Positions 33,545 to 45,482 of a DNA stretch of 64,000 nucleotides are shown in pieces. Position numbers and translations under genes: made by a program. The stretch covers positions 6,138,001 to 6,202,000 of the forward strand of contig NC_065901.1 of the NCBI RefSeq assembly GCF_905147045.1. The letters run 5' to 3'. This DNA comes from Nymphalis io. Its lineage: Eukaryota; Arthropoda; Insecta; Lepidoptera; Nymphalidae. Numbering within the stretch: the stretch's first letter is position 1; the number at the start of each line of letters is the position of its first letter. Under the pieces are notes generated by a model, which saw only the letters and a list, made by a program, of their open reading frames with translations, was not told the origin of the DNA and did not search any database.

Positions 33545-36500
33545 CTAGTACTTTCTGGTCCACAACAATGTCGCAAGAATACATAGCAGCCATGAGTCTT
33601 TGAGGTTGAACTTGGAATGCTCTTTTACAGCCTTCCTTCACTGCTGACATTATTTGACCTTAATAAACAATAATTAAATTATATTAATGGGATCATTGAG
33701 ATCATCATACATTATTACAGTACAGTAACAGTAACAGCCTGTGAATGTCTCAATGCTGAGCTAAGGCTTCCTCTCCTTTTTTGAGAAGGTGCGGAGCTTA
33801 TCACGTTGCTCCAATGCGGGTTGGTGGAATACACATGTGACAGATTTTTCAGTGAAATTAGACACATGCTGGTTTCCTCTCAATGTTTTCTTTCACCGTC
33901 AAGCACGAGATGTATTATAAACAGAAATTAGGCACATGGAAAGTCAGTGGTGCTTGCCCGGGTTTGAACTCACGATCATCGGTTACGATTCAACAGGGCC
34001 AACTCATATACCTACTGGTCTATCTCATATACCCCATATATTATTAATAAGCAATAATTATTAAAATATTAATTATTGTTTATTATAATCATCGAATTTC
34101 TAATATATTAATATTATACAATCAAATAAGTTGGTATGAGAATCCTAAATTATTGTGAAATTGAAAATGTTACAACCATTAAGTAATATATTTAATATGA
34201 GAAGCACAAATATGATGAAATAATATTATTAAGTAATACTTTACAAGGAATATATTTTAAAAATTTCTTATGGTATAAGATTTATATTGAACTAATTTTA
34301 TCAAGTATATAAGTCTTAATATGGGATTTTAAGACCTTTCCTGCTACTACTATTAACAGGGTAATTGTTGTTAATATCACTTTTTCTATTTACTTTCACC
34401 GCAGAAAAATAATTACTGAGAAGTGTCCAGACATATAGGGTATAATTATTAACTGTAGACCATAATAAAAATAAATCAAATACATATTAACTTTTGTATC
34501 ATTACCAGATAATGGTCCATATGTATAGGAAATGTCTTCGTCCACTTTATCCATGGCCCATTCTTCAACACAAAAAGCAACACCCATCATTGGTTCATCA
34601 CACAACGGTCCAGCCAATGAAGCCAATTGAAAACCATTCACGAAACTGCTTTCGTACTCAAATCTTGGGTCCTCTTTTAATTCTTTTTCATGATGCAGAA
34701 ATTTAGTTTTATAATCTGGCGTATGATTTAAAAGCAAATTCGGACCACAATTCCTAGGTCCTACAGACCATATTTGATTAACAACGTCTTTCCATTCCGA
34801 ATCCAATTTTGAACATATAGCTTGTAATTCACTCTTAAATGCCTCTATTAGTTTCAACATTCTATCAGACAGCTGATGTTTACCATTTATATGCAATTCG
34901 TCGAATTTACTTTCAAGTTTTTCATTTTTCGATACACCTTGTAATGTTTTTATGTGTTGTGATATAGCTTTTAATAAATCTGCCGACCTATCCAGTAATG
35001 ATGTTATCTCGTTTGGTAAAGGTTTAGCACGAATTTTGATCGTGCTTTGTTTATTAATAGTGCTTATACTTATCAGAGAATCTTGCTCTGTATTGCCTTT
35101 GTCGATATTTTGCGAATCAATTTCCTCATTAGCCATATCAATTTTAGGTGGTACTACTATTGTCTCTCTAAACGGTACTATCGGTTCTGACACTGTTATT
35201 GGTATTTTGGCATAAAGATTCCTAAAAACATATGTTTTAATTACGAATTATGATCATCGATTTGTAACTTTTCTTGAGCATATATTTAAAAAACTTACTT
35301 GAGATCTTCAAGACATCTTTGTAAATGAACTTCACCGGCTGTAACTAAAACATGTTCACCTGTTTCTTGCAATAGAACTTGTACACATGAATCTGATTGG
35401 TTAAGTAATCTAAGACCTGCAATGGATATGGACATATTAAATATTTAACTAAGAGTGATTTATATTTGAGGCCGATGTCCTCTTGACCAATTTTGGGAGG
35501 AAAATTTGCAAGAGAAATTAGCTAACGCAGGATACATTATAGTGGAAAAGTGTTTGGACATAACCAAGTACATTCTGATAATCCTTTGGCACGGCATATC
35601 CGACACGAATAAAATGAGTTCAAGGTCAGGATTTCCTTGCCTACCGAGGGATAGGAATGAACACGCTTCTAACTTTCAGACACCAAGATGCTATTGAGAA
35701 GCTTTCGACATAAAGACTCAATAACATTTTAGTGGCCCTTTCCAGGGCTCGAACCATGGATCTTTGGACTTGTATGTTAGCCATTAGAGAAGAGGAAGAC
35801 TTCACTATACTTATACTTATGGTATATACGATGTACATAACAAAATCCAGGATAACATTGGTGCAATAATCTATATCATTTGTCAGAACTAAAATACATT
35901 TAGAAAAGTAATTTTTTTGATGAAAAATATATACAATACATATTATTTTATATCGACATAATTATAAGATAATAAATGTTAACACTAGTGCATAAGATAT
36001 TATGATTCAATGTGTAACTAGTTCACTCATAAGTGTTGCCATTTATAAAATAACCATTCTGGTAAAACGAATAAATTTTGAATATTTAAAAAAAAAAACA
36101 GAGAAAAGAGTTAAGAAGATGTAGTAACAGTAACAGCCTGTTAATGCCCACTGCTGGACTAAGGCCTCCTCTCCCTTTTGAGGAGAAGGTTTGGAGCTTA
36201 TTCCACCACGCTGTTCCAATACCGGTTGGAAGAATACAGATGTGGCAGAATTTCAATGAAATTAGACACATGCAGGTTTCCTCATGATGTTTTCCTTCAC
36301 CGTCAAGCATGAGATGAATTATAAACACGAATTAAGCGCATGAAAATTCAGTGGTGCTTGCCCGGGTTCGAACCCACGATCATCGGTTAAGATTCACGCG
36401 TTCTAACCACTAGGCCATCTCGACTATTGAATATTTAAAATTATGAACAATTCTAAGTAAATAATAATAATCTTACCTTTCACTAGCTGCGATAGTTGTG

Positions 36501-39421
36501 ACGGATATGTTGGTTCTATTGCGACCCTTAGAATGGGTACAGCTGCATATTGAATTTCACTGAACGCTGGACATGCCAGAGTATTACTTAATGTTGCAGT
36601 TTTGAGTATATGATCCTGTAAGCCACCTATACCTAAATATAAAATTTGTTTTGTAATGTATTTAAATTAGGTAAGTAAATATTTAAAATAATAATTTAAT
36701 TTTAAAATAATAATCATCACTTACCTATAATGTTACCTGCTACTGCTTCATCAATATCTTCTAATTCCCTTCCCATCAGTGTATATAAAGATTTTATCCT
36801 GTAATAAATTTATGTAATGTGGTAGTTATATTAATATTAACAAAATATTTAGTTTTAACTGGATTATATAAGAAATATTAGAATTGGATTAAAATTGTAA
36901 CATATGCATGCAGTCGGTGGGTAATAATAATAATTTGTTATATATATATTTTTAATTTTTTTTTTAAGTTAGTCACCTTGATAGATAAATTTAAAAAGCA
37001 AAACCTTATCTAACTCCAAAATTTAAGTCGAGTTGTTAGACGTTTCCGAGATACACAAAACATATATATATATATACATATAGTATACAAGAATTACTCA
37101 TTTAATATTATAAGATAAGATATAAAAAAATTACTAAATAAATTTAAAACTTACTCTGTACATGTTATGTGTTCATCACTTTGCAAGTCTTTCAATTTCT
37201 TATTAGGATCTATTTGGAAGTCTTTTTTAATAAGTACTTGGGAGGGATCATGTTTTGGACTTAATACATACAATTTATCACCTTTCTTAACTCTACCACT
37301 AAAAACTCTAGCAAAAGCTATAAATGCAGTTTGATTTTCATCTTCCTTTTCTTTTTCATCTTCTGTGCACTTTTCAGCATCATCTTGTTTCGATTCTTTA
37401 TCTTTTGATATTGGAATCGGTTCCGCATTTACATTATTCTGTTTGAATTCAAGACGCATTTGTCTCGCTCTTTCTCTTCTCAGTGCCATTTCTTCTGCTG
37501 TTAGTGCTTTGGGTTTGTTTTCTGGCAATATACTTTTATCAACACTAAACATCTTAGATACAAAAATAATCACAGTTCTATCATTGCTGCTATCACAGTC
37601 TAAAAAGTCATGTTTAAGTTTTTTTGTCTCTTCAGGATAAGTTTCAAAATCTCGTATACGAGAGCACATAAGTTTTTCAACTTTTTCAGGCAAAATTTCT
37701 TTCGGTGAAGGAAGTTTTGTGCAAACCATGTCTAGCACTGTATTCGACAGCGGTAGCCACTGAGTCATTAGCGACTGTAATTGAATTCTGCCGTCCGTGT
37801 GTCTTAAGTCTCGAGTTGTGAGTTTAATACCAAGTTTTTCACAAATAACTGGAACCTTCTCTTTGTCATTTCTAAGTACAATTGTTTCATATATATTCCA
37901 TAAATTATCAAAAATAACTTGAACAAAGAGTGGCTTTTTGGCTTTTTCTTGAGCACCTTTCATAAAACGTTTCGTTTTTGAATTTAAAAAAAAATCACCC
38001 CAAAGAACTTTTCTTAATAGTTCTTCTTTAACTCCTGATAATAAACATCATAATTTAAGTAAATAATAAGTATTTATGAGAAATTTAATTTAAAATAAAC
38101 AAAATATTAACTTATTTTTATTTATAATTACCAAGTTTATCTGAAAAAAGTTTTGCAAAATTGTGTATAGTGAAGCCCCAACCATCAATCGCACTAGCAA
38201 ATACTACATTTCCCTGTTCTGGTGAAAAATATAAGTTTGAGTCATCGGCATCTTCTAATGCCGAAGTCCAATCATAGAAATTATTGTCTTCCTGTGGAAC
38301 TGACTTTTTTAACTGCTAACAATAAAAGTAACAAAATATTAATACACATAAAATGCAAATAAAGTAAATGTTGCAAATGTTTTTAATATAAATAGGTGAT
38401 AAATACTAAAAAAACAGGAGTACTTTTTTTAGTTATCATGTAATTATTCATAAAGATTTAATTATAATGATACACTTTTTAGATATTTTATTACTGTGTA
38501 TTTATATTACAATGCTAGTTTAAGACTTATTGTGACTACTAATAATCAAGCCCACTACGTAGGTCCTTCTATAAAATAAAAAAAAAATGGAAATAATGTA
38601 CATACTTGTTTGTCAATTAATGTTTCTTCATTTTCCAATACTTCAGAAGCAAATAATTCTCCCATAACTGCGTTAACTTGTTCTAATACTTGTGTGATGT
38701 GCACATATGCATCGAGAGCACTCATCTTCATTTCAACTATCAAACGATCTATCTTATTTAAAACCAATACAGCTTGAATATTTTCCGAGTATGCTTGTTT
38801 CAAGGCAAGTCTTGTTTGGGGACACACACCTTCTACAACATCCACCTGGAGATATCAAAATATTTATTTTAAATGAAAACATGATAACAAAAACCTTATG
38901 CAATAATACACAATTTATTTTTAATGATAAACAGTAATTTAAATTATTTATACTTTATGAATATATTACACAAAGAATATATTTTTACTTCTGTGTTTAG
39001 CATATTTTTATATTGAATACGAGACAAGTAGTAGAGTGGTGAAAAAACATGTTTACTAATGCGTCCTACTCACAACAACAATAGCGCCATCACACAATCT
39101 CACTGCAGTTGATACTTCACTCGAAAAATCAATATGTCCAGGCGAATCTATGAGGTTTACAAGATATTCTTCTTTATCTAAAGCATGGTACAATGCAATA
39201 CTGCTGCTTTTCATCGTAATACCCCTTTCCTGCTCGTCGGGCCTGCTATCCATGTAACGTAATTTTCCAGACATTCTCTGTGATATAATACCATTGCTGG
39301 ATATCAAGGAATCCGCCAAAGTAGTTTTCCCATGATCCACGTGGGCTACAATACAAATATTGCGAATTTTTGTAGGCTCGTTTTGGAGTTCTAAAATTTT
39401 TGTTGAATCTACTAGCCTCAT
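33545..39421 (-). CDS. EFL1: Elongation factor-like GTPase 1 (EFL1/EFTUD1), 9 exons, 3' end not found
   Basis: EFL1 is a cytoplasmic EF-2-like GTPase that, with SBDS, evicts eIF6 from pre-60S ribosomal subunits (family knowledge). I traced nine exons on the minus strand, all joined in frame by GT-AG sites: 39421-39074, 38845-38606, 38312-38132, 38034-37155, 36798-36725, 36632-36477, 35416-35299, 35221-34506, 33658-33545. They give 2,827 nt, about 942 codons. The start ATG at 39421 gives the usual short lead before the G domain. Visible GTPase motifs are AHVDHGKTT (residues 26-34), RGITMKSS (66-73), DSPGH (92-96) and NKID (146-149). A lysine/glutamate-rich acidic insertion in exon 4 precedes the domain II segment FARVFSGRVKKGDKLYVLSP. 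Exon 7 carries TAGEVHLQRCLEDL, and exon 9 carries the family-typical QPQRLMAAMYSCDI. After exon 9 (phase 1, donor GTGAGT) the C-terminal part expected for a family member of about 1,100 residues is absent from the window as far as I can read. Introns hold three SINE copies. Confidence 0.96.
33727..34028 (-). repeat. SINE type A in EFL1 intron 8
   Basis: The copy lies between EFL1 exons 8 and 9. The body is complete, but the tRNA-like head is diverged (the end reads CTGGTCTATCTCAT). Its tail shows a doubled ACAGTA unit, consistent with a short tandem tail. Confidence 0.82.
35468..35812 (-). repeat. SINE type D (tRNA-headed) in EFL1 intron 6
   Basis: The minus-strand head near 35812 has a tRNA-like box B (GGTTCGAGCCC; displayed GGGCTCGAACC). 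The body contains TGGAAAAGTGTTTGGACATA and GATGTCCTCTTGACCAATTT. I recognise this as a type of lepidopteran SINE sequence, but there is no second copy in the window to confirm its ends. Confidence 0.6.
36125..36424 (-). repeat. SINE type A in EFL1 intron 6
   Basis: A full-length copy about 50 bp from the donor of EFL1 exon 6 (36477). Its head is well kept (ACTAGGCCATCTCGAC; box B GGGTTCGAACCC as displayed), suggesting a relatively young insertion. Confidence 0.86.
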
Positions 39422-39600
39422 TGTTGATTTTGTTATGTAGCTTGAGATGTAAAACTTTATTTAGCAGAAGATGAGTTTACTCATACGATTTATAAGAAAA
39501 AATATGTCTCTTGTTGTAAGAAAATAACAAGAACAAGTTGCACAACGTGAGTGAAATTGGAAAATATTGCCATCGTTGACATTTTGACAGCGTCAAAATA
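39422..39600 (-). promoter_or_regulatory. Probable EFL1 5' flank / core promoter region
   Basis: This stretch lies immediately upstream of the EFL1 ATG. No TATA box stands out. It contains a perfect small inverted repeat, ATTTTGAC-AGC-GTCAAAAT (39581-39599). Similar TTGACA-type words are common in housekeeping insect promoters (inference). The transcription start cannot be placed from sequence alone. Confidence 0.35.
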
Positions 39601-40100
39601 ACATTGACTTTTAATAAGACGTTTGATGTTTTCGTTTCGAAATAGTTGGATAAGTTACTTAACTAGTTTAAAGTACTTCATATTGAGATATTAATACATT
39701 TATTATTATATTTTATTAAGATTATTATTACATACAAAAAAAAAAATACTTTTATGTACCGTCTTTGTGAGCAAAGTTTAAAGTATTTTTAATAAGATTG
39801 AAATTAAATTTGTAGCACATAATTAATAGCAGTTTTTAGGTCTATGTAATATTATGTTACAGAGTTAAAGTTAAACAATATAATATGTTCATTAAAGTAA
39901 TCACTTGATGTTTTGTGTTACCTCATGAAAATATTTCTTATTCTCGGGATTTATTATTTACAGAACCCATCCACTATGTCTGATATTATATTATTATAAA
40001 AAAATATTATTATCAACTTCTGTGTATGTTTCAATTTAAAACCTTTTCTTGTTAATTTACAACCACGTTGTTTTTGTAGATAGTAGATGTTAACGAAGTA

Positions 40101-41456
40101 TGGTCAATTCGGGGAAGACCGTCGGGCGGGTAAGGCCGTACACTAAGGAATACGACTAATTCTTAATAGCTACCTACATAGCAGCATAATGTACGAAAAC
40201 GGTTTACTGTTCTAATGTCTATAAATTTAAGCACATGGCGTTAGTTAAAACACAGAGACAAAAAACTTCATTTGAAATTTAGTGTGTCAGTTAACTTTCA
40301 TGAAGACGATACCATATTATTAAAAAAAAATACGCTGTGTTTGTCTGTGTGATGTTATTCGGATCTGTGCAGTTTAGTACATTAACTCATATTTTAAGAA
40401 ATTACTTTTAATGATACAATTATAGCCTCTGAGTACATTAGTGGTTAAGTCCGTCTAGTTGTTAGAGGCAAAGACCGGTATATGCCGATCTTCGCCGTAT
40501 CCAGATATCGTAAACCGTTTATGACTAAGCAAGGTTTTTATTATTAACTGATGGCCAAACCCTACTGTACAAAGAGTGCTTTTATTTGACTTTAGCTAAC
40601 TAAATACCATCAGGTATTATCACCATTAGGTATTAAATTTATTTAAATTGTCGAAATAAGGCCATGTGGTTTAATGACATTTTTATTTTTGTTTGGTTAC
40701 TGTTAAATAAATACTATTATAAATAAAATTAAATTTCCATTGATTGAATTTGAATGTAAATATAGTAAATATTATTTTCAGGTAATTAATTTAGTTAGTC
40801 CACAATAGGAAAGTATAACAGAAAATCCAACAGAGGAACACTACTTTTTTGTGAATTGTGATGAGAATTCGATATAATTTTAAATTAATACATTATCTCT
40901 TTAAATCAATATATGAAAGTTGTCTATTTTTTGTTTTTTGTTTTATTTGTTTGATTATTTATTGTTGTGTTAATTACTTAAGAAATATTAAAAGCTGATC
41001 TCGTAAATAAACTTTTTAATTTTTGATTAATGAAAGTGTTTTTTACCTCTGAATGGCGATGTGTGTCGGACTTATCCGACAAACGCTTCACTTTGAGGTA
41101 AAAGCCGCCAGGAACGATTTATTAAAAATTTGACGGAATATTTTGAACAAATGTTTAACTACGCACTCATAGATTATGTGTAAAATCATGTAAACTGTCT
41201 ATTTATAGATTTTTTTTTTACATTATACGGTCTTATCCGTCATGTCAGAAAAGTCTGTCAATTTGATTGTTATTTAAAAGTTATGATTTTTGCATAAACA
41301 AATGATTTTTAAGTAATTTTGACTGTTTAATTTAATAGTCAACTAAATATTTAATCATTCTGTAGTAAAATTTGTCTGAAGTGTCGTAAAGGTAGCCTAT
41401 TATGATCAATAAACTAAATTTTTAATAAAGTATGCCAGTCTTCCCCGAAATGACCG
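40101..41456. mobile_element. Non-autonomous DNA transposon candidate with 20-bp terminal inverted repeats and TA flanks
   Basis: The left end (40101-40120, TGGTCAATTCGGGGAAGACC) matches the reverse complement of the right end (41437-41456) at 17 of 20 positions. Both ends are directly flanked by TA, which is the target duplication typical of Tc1/mariner-type elements. The interior is AT-rich, has no open frame of note, and contains an imperfect hairpin at 41041-41103. A non-autonomous or gutted element is inferred; the superfamily is not proven. Confidence 0.55.
41041..41103. repeat. Imperfect 63-nt hairpin inside the TA-flanked element
   Basis: The outer arms TTTTACCTC/GAGGTAAAA and the inner arms TGTCGGA-CTTA-TCCGACA are both perfect; the intervening arms are only partly paired. 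Confidence 0.7.
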
Positions 41457-42632
41457 TATGGGAAATATATTATCTATCAAATTTTAAAACTATAGGATAC
41501 CTATTAATTAAACTGTTAAAATAACCTGACATGAAAGCCGGGATCAATTTTTCGATGTATTCATCTCCACACGAGTGACTTTTTATGAGGTCAGTTCTGC
41601 TGTACGAAGGGCGAGGCAATAAGTTTTAACAATATTTTCCTGCAGTCGCAGAGCGTATTATTAAGTTTCTTAAAATATATAGACAACATTGTTCTGGTCA
41701 TTGATGTTAAAATTTATTTTTTGTAATCGACAATACGCCCATCGTGCAATCAACGATTTTAGGTTGGATGTAATATTACAACAGCCGAATGGAATAGGTT
41801 AAAGACGGGGGTAGTACCTCCTTTTATTACATTCTTGTGGCGAAAAAAATACTTATAAATACCTAACACAATGATTTTCAGATAACTTCACATAATAAAA
41901 TATAATTACTTCTATTCTAAATTGTTATAAAATTATTACAATCATGAACTATCCGGACTAGCTGTCCTGACCACTTCGTATCTTTATTTTACTTTATAAG
42001 TTTACGTTCCGAAGTTTAAAAAAAGAAAAATGATAATTTAAATAAATTACAAAAATTTATATTTAAAAATTTACGCAAGAATCCATTAAAAAGGTGTCAT
42101 GTTTTAGTAAATTTACAAGTTCATGCATGGATAAAGCTTTTATTTTGTGGGTTTACAAATCCACCCGCATTGCGGCTTACCGGCTGTCTGCCCATTGTGC
42201 CTCTCCTGTCAATAATTCATCACGTCCGACAAAGTGGGATCAAACTTGCGAATATAATTAAGGTACAAATTGTGAGAGCTCTTGCATAATCTATAGTCGA
42301 TTACATTTTGTCGTCGGTATCTGACATTTTCCATATTACCTATCTATAATTACTTTTTATTTTTTAACTTTAACGAATTTTATTTATACATTGTAAAGTA
42401 GGATTAGGTTAAAATCAAATACCAATTAATTGTATCGAATGTAATGTTTCATTTAATTTTTTTTCGTCTTTCTGTATTTTATAACTAAAAAAACATGGTA
42501 AATGGAATGAAAGATACTTAGATAAATTCAATTATTATTTAAAATTGGAATGACTTTGTATAAGTTATTTAAATAAGTGCATTGAATTATGTCAACGACA
42601 ATAAAACATAGTTTTCCCAATCTACGCTGAGA

Positions 42633-42665
42633 GTAAGCAATCTGTCCTTTACACAGATTGTTTAC
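42633..42665. repeat. 13-bp inverted repeat
   Basis: GTAAGCAATCTGT and ACAGATTGTTTAC pair at 12 of 13 positions, with a 7-nt loop. Confidence 0.75.
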
Positions 42666-45434
42666 TGTTGTGAAAATGTATAATTCTAATTACTTTGGTA
42701 ATGCTCAGGAGACAAAACACTTTTGAAGAACTTAGAATCGTCTTAGATGCAAGTTGTAATTGAACATTGAAGACTTAAGTCTCCAAACTCAATATCCTGG
42801 ACACGCCGGGGCATGGTGAGTAAGTTGTAAGCAATTATCTTATCCTTCTGCATAATTCGTTAGTTTTATTGTTAAGATTATGAACTTTCATGTACTAAAA
42901 TAGATACAGACACTACGAGGGTAACACCGAATATAAACCCAATGTTTTTAATTCAGAAAATGTGGGAAGAAGAGACCTAGTAATATTAGAACATCGTACA
43001 TCGAATACGTATTCCGTTTCCTTTTAATTCACTGGTATTAATTGATCTAAGCTGTCAAATACCACATCAAAAAAGGATGTTTTTTTATTTCTTTAGTAAC
43101 GTAACGTACTAACAAGTAAAAAATAAGTCCTATAAAAGTTCACGGTTCATATGTGGTTTGTATAGATTAAGATAGGGCTATATTGTTAAAATGAACAGAA
43201 GTATTTAAAAAAAAAATGAGGCGTTAACAAAGAATTTGCGGTCCTACCAAATTCTATAAAACTGTGTCGTAAGCAGCGCTCGTAGCAATTCAAGATTCAC
43301 AAAAGCCGTTGTTTGTTGATGATGCTATCTGTTAAATTGTAGGTTTTATTCTCTAACAGATTGCAACTATTTCACACCGTCAACCTAACCTTAATTTTAG
43401 CTTTATTTTTGGACATAATGACGCAAAATATCATAAGTTAATATTTTTATATGATCATATAATTTGTCATTTATTTTACTTGAATATGTAGTAATTATTT
43501 ATTAATGAATCTAAATTAATATTAAGTGTATTTATTGGTTTTTTGATTTGTTCAATTTTCACTAAATAGAGAAATAGAGCACGGGCTCGACATAATTTTT
43601 TACATGATTAGTTCATTGACCGAGTAATGTCATTAGCTGCTACTTGCGCCGAAAAATTGCACCACTCCTGTGTAATGATAGCTATTTAGTATAACTCTGA
43701 TTATTCTATAATTCTCTGTTTACACATAAATAGCGGAATAGATTTTATTAAAATTATGACATTTTAACAAAACGGGGGTCCGAACTTGAAGTATCCTCTA
43801 TGGATACTTTATACCTAGGAAAAATAAAAGATTTTTGTGGTGTAGCTATTGAACATAGTTTTATAGTTTAAAACGTGTGTATTGACAGGTGTATGTGTGT
43901 CCGACTGTGTATGTAACATTAATAGTAAGCTCCGTAACGGTTGTTAGATTTAAATAACGTTTGTCTATATTCTAAATTTGTTTAAGCATGGATCAACAAA
44001 CATAATGCTACAGAGCATCGTAATTTTTACAGCCTTAAAGTTTTAATTGTATACTGCTGTATGTAACTGTATAGGTAATTTTTCCTGTATAGGTAACTTT
44101 AAAATCGTCCAAAGCGGATGTGTCTATATGCTTAATGAACGAAATATTCTTACTCTTGCAAACTTTTTAAAGTTTTAAAATTTATTTCTAATTTATATAC
44201 ATTTAACATTTTTCGTTCTCGAAACCTTGATTATGAGTTGTTTTTTTAAATAACATTTTGTAAATATTTTTATTTTATTTTCATATCCCGAGTTTGGATA
44301 AATATTTTAATGCGTAAATTGGGAGAATGAAATGTAACATACTTGTGATGACATCACATAAAGGTTTGAATAAGGTAGTGGTCTTTGCCCAACTTGCATT
44401 AGAAGTATTTAATAAACATGAAAAAATTGACAATGACTTGAATGAATACCACGACTCTTATTTTTTGTCAAGTATTAACTCGGCATAACTAAAGATAACA
44501 AAGATCAGGATACATGTGATGAGTACACGCCATTGAAGGATTTCAAATATTGTTTCATAACAGTCTGTAAAAACCAACAAAGAAAGTAAAAACGGTTATA
44601 GAGACGAAAATAAATTGACAAGACAAATTAAATGACAACTGTCTTTGTCTATTTTTTGCATATCTAAGGTATAACATCATTATGTCGTATGTATGACGTC
44701 ATTTGGCACTAACGTCTGCTTAGAATGAAACAAAATGCTTTTGCAAAGCAAAAATTACAAATGAAAATTAAAGAATTTAGAAAAAATGAAAAACATGAGT
44801 CTCATTATTTTTATTTTGCTTCAATTTATGTTATAATATAATATATATGTAGAATAAATGAAATGTTGTTAATTATGTTTACATTTGTTATTTTGATAAA
44901 TGTAACAACAAAAAAAATATATAACGACATATACATCAAAATCAACAACATAGTCCTTATAATTTATTTACTGCACAATATATCTTAAAAACTAGTCGCC
45001 TTAAAAAATGTCTCGCAATTAATTTAGACTGGTACCCGATCTTGTCCGCTTTGACAATCCCTGTAATCGAATTTCAAACAGACCTGATCCGGTGCGGGGA
45101 TTTCGAAGGTTTCGTTTTAAAGAAATACGACATGGCCATATTTATTATTTACAAGTATCATGTTGCCAAAATTGGCCCCCTTTTTACGGGAATTCGAAAA
45201 GTTCTTAATTTGACTGCGTATATGTGTGTTCGTGTATAATGTTAGAGGGCTATTCTATACGAATTTCATTGATTTTGGATATTGTTAAGTTTGTATTTAT
45301 ATACTAAATTAGGGCAGTTTTTTGTACACTTTTAAGGAACCCAAAAGTACCTTTCAAATAATTTAATTCCTATCCTATTGTAATAAATACTTAAAAAATA
45401 TCCGACAATTGTTTTTCTTTTTCACGTATAAAAA

Positions 45435-45482
45435 TATAAAATATAGAATAAGATATAACAATATCTTATTCTATATTTTATA
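45435..45482. repeat. Perfect 22-bp inverted repeat, AACA loop
   Basis: The arms 45435-45456 and 45461-45482 are exact complements (TATAAAATATAGAATAAGAT begins the left arm). Confidence 0.9.

Noticed and set aside
34492..34506. Alternative EFL1 exon 8 end at a GTTAAT donor (34492)
   Set aside because: Joining it to exon 9 shifts the frame into an immediate stop; the GTAATG donor at 34506 gives an in-frame PLSG-QIMSAV junction that fits the family.
34952..35215. 87-codon plus-strand frame
   Set aside because: It lies antisense within EFL1 exon 8 and is a shadow of the real coding strand.
37365..37640. 91-codon plus-strand frame
   Set aside because: Antisense to EFL1 exon 4.
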